A DNA stretch of 64,000 nt from Alisma plantago-aquatica. Lineage: Eukaryota; Streptophyta; Magnoliopsida; Alismatales; Alismataceae. Location of the stretch: contig OY856409.1 in the NCBI GenBank assembly GCA_963693085.1, forward strand, positions 1,616,793,711 through 1,616,857,710, in the 5' to 3' direction. Under the pieces are notes generated by a model. It worked only from the letters and a program-made list of their open reading frames with translations, had not been told where the DNA came from and did not search any database. Shown here piece after piece: positions 10,641-22,921 of this stretch. The position numbers and the translations under genes were made by a program. Numbering within the stretch: position 1 is the first letter of the stretch; the number at the start of each line of letters is the position of its first letter.

Positions 10641-12698
10641 GAAGGCATCTTGGACATACTTTGAACAAATAGTGGGTTCACCCAATGGAATTATAGAAAA
10701 AAAATCATAATTAACATTTTGTGTAAGAAAATTCTAGTTAGAAGCAAAAGAGAATTATAGATAGTGTATAGATCCAAGATTTATTAGGAAAGAAAATCTT
10801 TTTAGCATTTATAGTAGAATCTCACTTGTATACTCAAGATGAAAACACTTCTTCCTTGGTGTCATACATAAATATGATTTGTTTACCTACATATGCCACA
10901 CCATCCTCTAAGTTCACCACTACTAGATATACATCCTATGGAGCTCGATGTTGCATTGCTACAATAACTCTTGGAAAATGATGGTGACTTTTATCCAGGG
11001 TATTGTCATGGTAAAGACTATAGTTGAGAGTACCATGATTGTTTATGTTGTAACCATCATGAGTTCTTCTTGAAATGTCATATATGACAATAATAATGCT
11101 AGCCCTTGAAAATTGGATCCCCAACCTTCAACTGCATGTGTTGTATCAAAGTTTTTCCATAGTGAAACTCCCTTATATGGTCATGTAAAATATGTTGAAA
11201 GAGTGGATATATGATCTTGTGTCCACCTAGGTGGATATGGCTATCTATCATATCATGGTCTACCTCAACTAACAGACCTTCATGGGCTAGGGTTATGTGC
11301 ACCCAAAAAGCAATATAATCCTTTGGTAGACCTTCAAGAAACCACCATCAGTTTCATATCAATTGGTTCTATAAGGTTCACCCTAAGTCTCTTGGTATCA
11401 AGCTATCTCTCCCCATTGATAGATTGCTATATTCTATGAGCTACATCAACAAAGTCACTATATTTATTTTTACCTCCTTACTGATCACAAACACATTACT
11501 CCTTAGTTCAGTACTAATACATGCATAAAAGTGTTTGCACATTTCCACCTAAGTAGGAACCATCTAGGGAAGAGGTTGGAAATCTTATGATAAGTAAACT
11601 CAAACACAACAAATGGCATATTAACATGCCATATATTTCCCAACTCATGAATTCTCTAGGTGATAATAGTGAGTGGATAGTATGTAATTCTTCCACACAC
11701 TCAACCCTAGTAAGTTCCTCATATAACCTCATGGCCTCCATTCATTTCTACCATAATTATACATCTTCTTTTAGAAGATAGATTATATGATTATATAATA
11801 CTCACTTTTCTAATGGTAGTTTCATTAAATGAAAGACTTTCTCTATATCTTAGAATGAGATATTTTTTTGAGGAAGAAATGGAGATAGTTACAGAAATGA
11901 CTTAGGAGAAGTGCAGACAACAAATTAGGTTGCCAATCATTTCTGGATGGAAAAACCTATGGATCTAAATACAAAATCGTTATATATAGATGAAGAGACC
12001 ATAAAATTCCTATTTATTACATGTTGAATGCATCAAAGAAGGGAAATTATGTCACCAACAAGTAAACTAAGACTCACCATTTTTTTAAGAATAAAAAATC
12101 TGCCATATTAGAAACTATTTCTCTTGAGAATTCTTTACCTTGCATCATAAATAACATGTTATAAGATCTCATCTTCTCATCAGTGTCACTAGATTCGCCT
12201 CTTTCTTGCTTGAATTTCATCTTCGAATCTAGGTTCTTTTTCATATATCTTGTGTTGCAACCTAATACTTATCAAGTTCTTCCTTCATAGAGATATCCTC
12301 ATCAGCCGTAGGAGAAGCCTTGGATCATCCCTTACCTTTTACTACCATATGCATGAAACTCATTAAATAAAAATATAACTAACTCATACTAATAATTGTG
12401 GTATCTTAATAACTAAAGAATAAGTATATATATTCGAGACAAACAAATATAGAGACCAAACCTTGAGGCTCCTATAGCTAGGGCTACGACATGGTAAATT
12501 AAACTAAGCCACAAAATGAAAACCATAAATTAAATTTTCTCTTCCAAACATAAATGGTATGCAAGAATGTCTCAAAGACTAATATTATATTAAACAATTT
12601 AGTTCTATAAGATATTTTTCAAATAAGTTATAATCTATACTAATAATACAAAAAAAATATACTAATTCTTGCAAAAAGCCCATAATTTGACTACATGA
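10641..12698 (-). pseudogene. Probable Tekay-1 gag and leader region, unrecognisable in detail
   Basis: This stretch lies between the protease remnant and a possible primer site at about 12.7 kb, where gag and leader would be expected on the minus strand. I find no convincing gag or knuckle motif. Short minus-strand open frames (10936-11124, 11099-11302, 11514-11741) have no recognisable similarity. The call is made from position only. Confidence 0.35.
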
Positions 12699-12713
12699 TC
12701 TCCAATACCATAA
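12699..12713 (-). other. Possible degenerate primer binding site of Tekay-1
   Basis: On the minus strand the sequence reads GTTACTTATGGTATTGGAGA, resembling the LTR-end plus primer-site pattern TTACATTTGGTATCAGAGC (initiator tRNA-Met complement). It is preceded by a CCCCACA patch, as expected near the LTR end. The match is imperfect, so this is a weak call. Confidence 0.35.
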
Positions 12714-13849
12714 GTAACATTGTGGGGCTGATTATAGATTGTTACGCATAACTGCATAGACCACTTTTCTAGAAAATTTATGATCAATTTCTCCTTTAGG
12801 AGGCATATCTTCTCCTTTACCACGACTTATACAAATTTTGTATGTAGAGTGACACAATACAAGTCCAATTGACATATACTTCAATAAAACAATAAGATGT
12901 ACTAGCTTTAGATATTATAAAATATTAAAATATTAGGAGTATCTATAAATATAAAAGAAGGATAGTGACTATATTAAATTCTCATAACATACATATTGGA
13001 TGATAGAATTTTGTGGTATGTAATTCTAGAAACTGTATGTTTAAACCTCTTTTAACTATGCCCTAAATTGATATCGATAGTTTCATGTAAGCAAAGGTCA
13101 CTACTATGTGAATTATTGCTTACAAGATTTAAAGTAAAACTAGCGATCTTAAGACTACTAACTAAAATAACCTCAATTTTGCAACAAGGTTGCCAAATAT
13201 ATCCTAATGGTATATAACATCGCCTATATAATTATGGCCCCATTTCTTGGGTAATCAGGAAGGGTTCCTCTAGTATTGAAATATTCTAACTCCATGTTGT
13301 GTTGTTCTACTAGGAATGTCATAGTAAGTAGTGTAACTCTAAATTATTGAACTTAGATAAACTAGTACCATTGGTACCTATCCCATCAGAGTGTGTAGTT
13401 TGTACTTATATGGGAGCAACAAGAGTATTGATAACATGTGACAACATCATGTTCCAAGTGATACTCTCCTATTCTATGTTACTCAATCACCTATTTTACT
13501 TTTCCTAGTACCTATCTCATAGGAAAATCTCTACAGTTTTTTGGGACTAATTATTGCACTTGTCGTAGCTTACATTTTGAACTAAATACTAACCATTTTT
13601 ATGGATTTTAGAAGATGAATTATTTATCCCACTCTCTTGCTTGGATATATATACCATGATCAATAATTGGATTAGAACAAAAATAAAAGTTTGTAGTACA
13701 ATGTCACCAATACCTATTGGAGGTGTCTGGTAAACATAATATATGCTCATTATTCTATTCAGTTTAACTAAGTTGTCTACAAATGAGTTTTGAGTACTAT
13801 TGAATAGAACAATTTTCACTACCGACTCCTTGCTCAATAGCTTCTTTCT
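12714..13849. other. Unassigned AT-rich stretch
   Basis: No coding similarity is seen on either strand. If the primer-site call at 12699 is right, this would be the inner part of the Tekay-1 5' LTR on the minus strand. I cannot support that independently. Confidence 0.3.
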
Positions 13850-13879
13850 AGGTGCCTTCTAGCCTTCTTGTGTAGGGGA

Positions 13880-14180
13880 ACTTCAATGATCTTCCACAAT
13901 TCCCTTAACAAATTTATAACATTTAGTCAGAATCATGATTTTATTCCAACCCTCACTCCATGATTTCTCATGTGCCAACCAAATAGACTCAAGACCAACT
14001 TCTATGACTGAGTCTACTTTAAATATCTGCCCCACCCTTGTATCCATCCTCCACCTACATCACTAGAAACCACTTCCTTTGATGCATTTTTCATATGCAT
14101 TGTTGCATCAATATTTGGGCTTACCCATTTGTAGTCTATAGAGTTCCACTCAACAACTAAAGTTTTCATCTTTTGATTTA
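13880..14180 (-). pseudogene. RNase H-like remnant of the old LINE
   Basis: The frame ending near 14014 reads YKWVSPNIDATMHMKNASKE then VVSSDVGGG. This resembles the start of plant LINE RNase H domains (W..P..G..K.N.DGA.K.....AG.GG). The first catalytic Asp position can be placed at the D of NIDAT or its neighbour only loosely. It lies downstream of the RT remnant, in the correct order. Confidence 0.55.
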
Positions 14181-14232
14181 TGCCTGCCAAGAATATAACT
14201 TGTGTCTTTTTAATGATATGGATATAGATGCG

Positions 14233-14234
<2 letters not shown>

Positions 14235-14310
<76 letters not shown>
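14235..14310. repeat. (CA)18(TA)20 compound microsatellite
   Basis: Eighteen CA units at 14235-14270 pass directly into about twenty TA units to 14310. It lies within the 3' part of the old LINE. It would be length-variable. Confidence 0.97.
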
Positions 14311-14316
<6 letters not shown>

Positions 14317-14639
14317 TACTAATGGTTGGTTGTATATTTATTTTTTGTTAAACATCATCTAACACCTATTAAGTCTAATCTACCATCAGAAAATCATGAA
14401 GGTTCATGTGTGAGCCTTGTCTTTGATCGGATTCACTCATAGCCATGCATCTAGAGGCAAGTTGAAGAACTTCAAGATATATTGGTCTAATCAATTCTAT
14501 TACACACCTCCAATACCTCCCTATAATCACAAATATCACTAAAATATCTTCTTTTATTCACCTATAGTATATAACTATCAAGTGTCAAGTGGCATTGTTT
14601 CCTTCTTGCCTTTGACATTATGGCCTTGTATACCACCAT

Positions 14640-15500
14640 TCATATCAAAACCTCTAATGGCAACCCTAATTCCCACACTGCCTACCAATTACCTATCTTC
14701 TTTTTCCCAGTCCCTTTGTAAACACATGACGTTGTCTGCAAATACAACATGAGCAATACTCGGACCTTGATTTGTTAATAAGAAAGTCTTCTAGTTCCTT
14801 TATGAGACATTGTTGTCTATTAGCTGACTAAGTCTCTCAACATTGAACACAAATAAATATAGACATATGGGATCTTCTTGGCATAAGCTTCCATATGCAT
14901 TGATTGATAGGAGTTTTTTCACATTCAATGCCATAAAACATTGATCTTCTCTCCTTGTAAATTCAAGATATAATTAACTATTATCACCGAATATTTTACC
15001 TCTCCAATAGTATTTATTATAATCAATAAAAACATGCAGTCATAAGCCTTTGACAAGTCAATTTCAATTGTGAGATAAGGTGAGTCCTTGTCATACTATG
15101 AAAGACTTTTCCTATTCGAGTAATACATATGTGATGTGCCTCCTAGGTAAAAATACTCTAAACTGAGAAGATCCCACTTGACATGTAGGATTTTACCCTA
15201 TCCCTAACTATCTTCTAGCACACTTAAGAAATCTATTTTTCATATATATTAGTCCTAGATTGTTGCAATTGGTAGCTTTTTTTACCTTAGGTATAAGGGT
15301 AATGACTAAGTTGCATAAGCTATTCTCTAGAGATAAATGAGTAAGATAACTTTGTAAATATGGATGTTTGAGTTTTTGATGATGTCCCATTTCTTTCATA
15401 AGAATGATACATCAATGACATTAGGTCCAACGACCTCATATCTTCCTTTCTTTTTAATGAATCAAAGATCTTCAATTCAATAGGCAATTCTTTGACTATT
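14640..15500 (-). pseudogene. Reverse transcriptase remnant of the old LINE
   Basis: Minus-strand motifs occur in the right order. LVITLIPKVKKATNC is near 15.25-15.31 kb (compare TLIPKVKG in the young LINE). DLSKAYDC is near 15.05 kb. QEDPICLYLFVF is near 14.87 kb (compare QGDPIAPYLFVL). VFADNVM is at 14725-14745, where the second catalytic Asp of FADD has become Asn. Several stops and frameshifts separate the motifs. Confidence 0.85.
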
Positions 15501-16472
15501 CTCATTAATCAATTGATAAATCTATATAATTACCATGTATCATATCCATTGCCTCTACACAAGTAAATGAATCGATAGAAGGTTTCTTAAATGAGTATGA
15601 ACTAGTAACTTTATTTGATCAGGTTCATTGATCCATTCATTATTTTAATTCTCCATTTAAGAGATCGAATTCTTACTCTGACTAATTTTCACATAAACAT
15701 TGTATTAATGAGCATTTGAGTCCCCCTTGCATATATATATTTTGTATGGTGCCTCTAAAACTAGTTCTTAGCTTCTAGGTAAAGCAACTCTTCATATTAC
15801 ACTTGAAAGTCAGTACATTCCATATCACCTTCTGGGTCAAAGTCACTCTCTAAACTGATTTGTAAATCCTTTTATTTTACTAAGTGTGTCTATCTTTTTT
15901 TGTAACTATCATTATTCTCAATTCCTACTCATCTATTTACTCAATTCTAGATGGCTTTCTAGGCATAATTAAAATGCATGTCAGTTTTCTAGTTTTTTTG
16001 CGGTAGGATTTGGAAACTAGGTGAGAGGTTCCATTAAGATCTCATTTAAAAGATCCAACCATTGTTATTATTATTCATTTCTATGGTCATTGCTTTTCTG
16101 TAATCCAAGCTCATTCAGGCAATATAATTGTAAGTTGTTTCTGAGCCAATGCTAACTAGAAGTTTCCTGATCAAGTCTTTCATAGAGATGTCCACTCTTG
16201 TAGGCATTTCTTGTTACTGAACACACCAAAATCAGAGAGACCAACCTTCATAAGAGTTTCTTAAAATCTTATTGCCTCATTGTGATAGAATCATGTACTT
16301 CAATTTTTTAGATGGATCCAACATCAGATTAAAGAACTCAGTAGCTAACCACTCTTCATTGATATTGTTTCCCAACCTCAAAATATGGTTCCATATGTAT
16401 TTGTGTAGCATTAAATTTGAACTAGCATATACAAATTTTAGAAGATTACCATCTAATCATTAACAAATCTAT

Positions 16473-16500
16473 TGTTGGTGGCCCTCCAGGGCCACCAACA
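16473..16500. repeat. Perfect GC-rich hairpin, 13-bp arms
   Basis: TGTTGGTGGCCCT, a CC loop, then AGGGCCACCAACA. The two 13-base arms pair perfectly. It stands out from the AT-rich surroundings and lies in the decayed endonuclease region of the old LINE. Confidence 0.9.
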
Positions 16501-18540
16501 AAAAGTCCCTCAGTTACAACATCAATCAAATTACTCATGAGAAGCCCCTAGATTCCACATGGTGTGAGAAAGTTAAGATCATATCATTAATGAACTCTTC
16601 AACCCACTATGTAGATATTCTAGGCTTTTAATTGCAAATATTTTTATTTGTGCCTTGAGATGAGATCACATATAATGTTTTGGGTGTTAGCATGCCTGAT
16701 ACCCCTCACATTCCAACATGTAGTATTAAACATAAAGAAAAGTCTTAAGAGAAGGGAGGCAAAACAACTAGATCGAAGCCTACGACGTTGGTAGAATCTT
16801 TCACCTCATCAAATTTCCTCATTTGTCTTCTTATCATTGAAGGAATTTGTTTCATCTACCCACTACTAATAGAAAATTATCTTCCTTTCTTTCCTATTTA
16901 TAGCTTATTCTTTACATCCACCATTGTTTCTTGTTCATACCTATCTTCCATATTTTGAGTTGTAGGTTTTATGTTGATGACATATTGCTCCCTTGTGTTA
17001 TCATAGAGTCACCTTTTGGGTTAAATGCCATTTGGATTTCTTCTATACTATTGTCTTTATGTACCCATGGTGACTTGGTTCCCTTCCTTTTAGTCTGCTA
17101 CTTAAATTTCTCAGTTATGACATGTCGTGTAGAATCTCTTTGCATGCTTTTTTCTGGGTTATTTCTTTTATTCATCAACACCTTTCCTTCTTGATATTTT
17201 ATCTATTTCTTCCTATTGCTCGATGCTCCTTTAACATATCACTTTCACCTCCTCCCCTCCTCATATGATATGATATACTTATTGTTCCTATGTATCAAAT
17301 TATTAAGTTTCAATTTATGTTGCATCTCCTTATCTCTTTGTGGTCTACATGTATGAATACATAGACATAATAACTTTGTTAATGTTCCTCTTCCTCTACC
17401 TGGTGTGACTCCTATATTTTTAAATTGTTGATGAGGTTCAACAATAGCTATTTCAAAATTTTCATCTTTACCTAGACACTATTTAGTATCATGCCCCATG
17501 TTTCCATGATCCACGTACATTTTTGATAGTGTTTCATACTCTAACATGTAGTCTTAGACATTTCTTACCACAACAGGGTCAATGGGAATTTTTTCCTCTG
17601 CCTAAATGTGTAGTCTCACAAATTTTCATATGGAACAATTAATAATATAGTTGACAAACCTTTATCAATGTTCCCAACACTCCCTCCACTTTTTGAAATA
17701 TTAGCTCATTGTATAAGTGCACATCTAGATATAGAATTCTTGACAATGCCATGATATTATCCATCATACCATTGGTCAACTAGAATGCTTTGTGACACTA
17801 CCATAAAATGAATAGGATGCCATAAATCCACCAGGACCTTCATGTGATGAACTTCATGAAGTCTTCCTTACATGCAAGTTGTACTGCATGACTATTCATA
17901 CTTGTGAATTCTACATCTTACCATAGCTCTCTGTAATAGATGCATTCCATTTCTTAGTGTTAGTAATATGATGTTCTTTCATACAAGTTAAACCACCACT
18001 TTGTATTCGAATGGATTCTATAAGATAGTCTAAGCCTCACGTGTCATTAAATTTTAGGAAATCCCTTTTCATTAATGAGGACCAAATCTTCTAGATTTAG
18101 TTCCTTCAATGGCTCATGAATATGAATATGGAGAAAATTATGCCCTACCTTTTTATCTGTAAAAAACTATGGTTCTCTAGAGTTCACCCCCTCTATTGTA
18201 CCATGACCATTGTCCTCCATATTTCTTTCTAGTTTTTATTTTTATGTTTAGTGGTGAAAAACTTTGTGTTGAGATCCCATACATGAAGCTTCTTATTTGA
18301 TTCATAACTTCAAGTTTTCCTTCATTCTGAGGACTATCCATCCTCAAGCTTCCATATATAAGATGAAGGTAATCTTCGTCCACCGTCATGCTAGCCCATC
18401 TCTATATCTAGCCACCCATATGGGGATTGGTCCATGTAAACATCTCACCTTCAGTCCCCTTCTCACCCTTTGTGTCCCTTATTATGACATCCTCCTCCAA
18501 GGTACTGGCCACCTCAATTCCTAGGGTTACCATGAATCAT

Positions 18541-21500
18541 AGTTTTGCAAAGCATCCTATCATTGTACAATGATCTAAACATTTTCAATTATGAACTAAG
18601 CACAAGTATAACATTTTACCTATGTTTCATCCTTATATTCTTATTACTACTGAGTTTGAACAATAGTCATTAAAAATCCCTAACTTGTAAAAGCAGTATA
18701 TGTTATTGGTCATACACTATTAAATCATACGTTGAATGTAGAAGAACAAGCATATTGGCATCTACTAACAATTTGGCAATAACACACTTCAAACATTCAA
18801 AAACTCTAAATTTCAAGATTTTCAAAATATTCCAAAATAAATAACCAAATTCTCTTTACCCTAGTTAATTCCATTCCCATATTTATTTCATCATTCTACT
18901 CACCATTAGACTAGGTTTTAGGTGATTCCCAACTTGTCCTGTATCAATATGTATATGACAGTATGTTTAGACCTCATTGTCATAAGAAGGAAAATGGATG
19001 AACATGTGAAAAGTTCACCTAATGGAATATATAAAAAGGAGAAATCAAATTATTATGTCACACCAACTACTCCCTACTGATAACTTAATCCTAGAAAACA
19101 TCAACTTCAATCTCCAATTGGGTCGAATCCTCAAAACATGGTCACACATTCAAGAATAGGGATTTTGTTGACTCCTTTGATCCAACTTTGGAGCAAAGTG
19201 AAGGAAGAGAAGATGAAGAGAAAACACTTGGTGATAACTAATTAAATTTGTAGTTTTAATAATAAATAATGATATATAAAACAATGTATAACCTTAATTG
19301 ATATGGAAAGGAAGAATAGGTCCATGCATTTCTCTCTTAGGGTAATTATGCTAAAAACATCACGGATGGAAAAGCTAGGGTTTCTGGATCAAAGATCATA
19401 TACATTTGTGCTAACATCTTAATATCCAACAAAGCATCAATCATTTCATCAAGCAAAGACCAAATTGTCCTCAAACTAGTGAGACGATTCTGATTAACAT
19501 GATAATCAATAGATGCAACAATGTAAAATATTTACATAGAAAAGATAAACTTTACATTAGCATAAAACCCTAACCTAAAATTTACAAGCCTTAATATATC
19601 CTAATATCAACTTTCACTTTTGATGAACATGATAAACTGTAATTATCCTATGTCAATCACAAATAAGTTAAATACATAGGATGTGGTTCGAATTGGCTCT
19701 AATAAAGTGCCAAGTCATTAATTTACATTGAAATCTATTTCCCACATAATTTTAATAGCTAGTTAGGCCATTGTAATTTATTCACACAAATTGTTTCTGT
19801 AAATGACAAATACCTCATATGTGAGGGTTAAAATACATAACTAGAAAATTTACAAGAGTTTAATACAATAATTATTAGTTTCCTAAAAAAGATGAGACTT
19901 TAATTAATTTCAGGTAGTACAAGATAATTAATATATGTTTATCCTAAAATGCAAATATCGACAATTCTGATTTCCAATTCAAATAACCACGATCGCATGT
20001 CATGTGTATTTCCATATTCCCTTTTTAGAAAGGGGCTCATTGAGCTGTTAGATCTGCATCCAAGAGCTTCTCCATGGTCTCCTATCTCACACAGGTCTCT
20101 ACTTTGAGAGGAATAGGATTCCCTCTAACTGTTGGGTCCTCAACCTATGATAGCTCAATCCAATCACAACCTCCCCTACCTTCTTCGTAAAGAGACTAAT
20201 CCAAAGAGACCTAGCTCTAAGGTATTGGTTTCTAAAGGTGTTTCTCTAAATTTGTACTCCTTATCTATCTTTGCTTCAAACTCCAAAACATGACCCCATA
20301 CTTTTAGGCCTCCATTTATATTATTTAACTTTAAAAAAGAATGAGAGACTACCCAGAAACTAAAATCCATCACAATATTTCCCAAAATCCATAGACTCAT
20401 ACATCCCATACCTTACCTTTCCCATTGCTCTTTTGGAAAGTGACCATGAAGCTTATGACCATTGATATCTTCTCTATATCTCCACTCTATCTACACAAAC
20501 CTCATAGAAGGTCCTTCCACTGTGAATTCTACCTAATTCAGGGTATTAATTGTTATCCCCATTTTACTCCTTATCCTAAATCTATGAGAAATTGTGATGC
20601 TTTTGGCCTTAATTTTTTATGAGTCCACCACCTTTTATTTCATCGGACCGTTTTGATATACTCTCAATGTCTCATTTCAAGATTGTTACCCACAAAATTA
20701 ATTTCCAAGTTTAACTTCATTCTAGTTATTGTGGAACAAGAATTTGATGTTTATGGTCATCATATGGCCCCTGGTTGGGCTCTCCTGATTTGGTTAGCGG
20801 CACTGAACTTGAGTCCAACCTCTATTTTTGACTTTATCTAGGCTTGATTGGAGTTCTAGATTACAATCTCCTTGTCAATCATGGTGTTTTTGTTTCAATC
20901 TTGGTGACAGACAAACCCAGGGGGTAAAGCCCATCGATAAACCATCTCATTTGTTCTCTCTAATGCACTCGACCAAGGACATTGTCATATTTCCATTTCC
21001 AAATTTTTTAACCCACTGCTTGTGTTTTCTCCCAGGTATGGATGCTACATTTCTAATGTGAATCGGCCCATAACAGCAAGAATGACCCAATATTTTTGTC
21101 ATATTTGAGATTCAAACGAGTTCAACATTTTTCTAGTTAATTGATTGGTCCAAATTGTGAATTTTTTTAGTAAATCCAATTATCATTAGAAAATATGCAT
21201 AAACAATTAGTAGATAGTTAAAATTCCAAGGAACAAAAAGCTTACTTTCAAAGCCTATTTTGACCCCAAATGCCCCTAAATTATTAAATATCCATGAAAC
21301 CCTAAAAACTAAGGTTAAGATTAAATACTAATGAATTTTAATTGATTGAACATGGTAAATAGGGTTTCATGAGATTTACGGGGAGTTTCTCCAAGAAAGG
21401 TAAATGATCCAATCAATTTAAACATTATTAATGGATGTGTATATGCTATATGTATGATGCAAATTTAATGATATGGATCTATTAGTCATTTCTCAATTTA

Positions 21501-22590
21501 TTTTATAAAAATGAAGTTATAAAACCAAAAAAGTCACTATATGTTCTTTCTATTTGAGACTTATGATATCACTTTTAATGCATGTTAAGAATAAGATTTA
21601 AGAACAAAATATATGAGTTTTTAAGGTCTATATTAATAAAATGAATCTTATATAAGATCATCTCTAAGAGGCTCTTTGGAGAAAAATAAGAGACACTAGG
21701 AGCAATTCAAGAGGCACTATGGTGCAACCCAAGAGGCACCTCAAGGAAAAATAAAGAGGCCTTTCGAGGGAGAGAAAAGAGGAGCTTTGGTGCTAACCTT
21801 AGATTATTATATAATAATATAAAAGAAAATGATAAGAAATAACTTTTAATGTTTATAATGTTAAATGTTTTCTTTCAAAGTATATGTTATTTGATGTTAT
21901 AAAATGTTCAATTCCACTTACTGACCAGTTTAGGCATTGTCAGGGACACGATGTCCACATGTGAAGAGCAACATCAAGGGTAGAGCCTTTTGACGTACAT
22001 CTTAGTGATTATGTCAAGGATTCCAAAGACAGCCTGGTAGGGTGCCAATTATCATAGAAAAAATATTTAGTTTTCCTTTCTATTAATGGGGAACCATGTA
22101 TTAGTTTAGATTAATAGTTTTGAGGTCTTTTGATGGTCATGAGAAATAAGAATGGTTTGTTTATCCTGTATTGGTTGATGCACTTTACTTTTATGCAATG
22201 ACTATCATGTCAATTTCATCTCTAGTGGAAATTATGCTTCTTCTCAATTACATGTATGTCTGGAAGAGTGGGATGTTACAAGACTCCCTAAATAGTGATT
22301 TCAACTATTATGGAGAAATTCCATTGTATTAGTTGACATGATTAGATGACATGGGAATAAGTTGGTTACAAGGGACAATCTGTAATTTTACTATCCGTTC
22401 GATTTTTTTTTCAAATGTATAAAATGTAGAAATATATATCAAGATCAATGCTAAATACCTCATCATAGATGATCGGTCTGACCTTGTATAAAATTAGTTA
22501 AAGTCTCTAATATGCACTTCTAAACTCATTTGAAGTACATTGATCTATGATCTAAACTCATACCCAATAAATATCTCTCTATCCCTCTAT
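18541..22590. other. Unassigned intergenic or ancient-repeat DNA
   Basis: No coding similarity is recognised. 20.04-21.06 kb is less AT-rich than its surroundings and carries several plus-strand open stretches of 60-77 codons with no recognisable motif. 21661-21800 contains a degenerate AAGAGGC-containing repeat (see separate entry). The rest is AT-rich. Confidence 0.5.
21661..21795 (+). repeat. Degenerate short repeat containing AAGAGGC
   Basis: About five spaced copies of (A)AGAGGC or close variants occur at irregular 20-35 base spacing, several followed by A/C/T and GGTGC or CTTTGG. It looks like an eroded minisatellite or LTR-internal repeat. Confidence 0.55.
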
Positions 22591-22680
22591 CACACACACA
22601 TATATATACATGTGTGTATGTATTTATATAAGATTATATATGTACGCACACACATATATGTATACATGAGTGTGTGTGTA
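22591..22680. repeat. Mixed (CA)/(TA)/(TG) microsatellite
   Basis: An imperfect dinucleotide tract: CACACACACA, TATATATA, TGTGTGTATG and their complements alternate over about 90 bases, giving partial self-complementarity. Confidence 0.9.
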
Positions 22681-22921
22681 GTTTAGGGTATCTTTAGCTC
22701 TATGCTCTGATCTAACTAAGTAAGATTTCCAAAAACTTAGCTACTTCACTTATTTACTCAAAACTAGGGTTTACTATTTCTAAAGCTCAATTATATAATT
22801 CTAATTGAATTTTAGAAAAAAAAACTAAATCTGAACCCTAGAGTACCAAAGTAGGGTTTATAGAGATATAATAATAAGAAACTAGGGTTTTCTCCCAACC
22901 CTAACTAATATCAACTAAATC

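Larger units (their letters stand above)
13850..18540 (-). mobile_element. Old, heavily decayed L1-type LINE with RNase H
   Basis: On the minus strand the domain order of a plant L1 can be read through many stops. A CCHC-knuckle relic sits at 17474-17520 (two of its Cys are lost, ending NMGHDTK, stop, C). The start of the endonuclease is at about 16700-16725 (CWNVRGIRHANTQ). RT pieces lie at 14.65-15.48 kb, and an RNase H-like segment at about 13.9-14.18 kb (YKWVSPNIDATMHMKNASKE). Unlike the young LINE at 4-9 kb, it seems to carry a C-terminal RNase H, so it belongs to a different plant L1 lineage. Outer ends are approximate and I found no target duplication. Confidence 0.82.
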
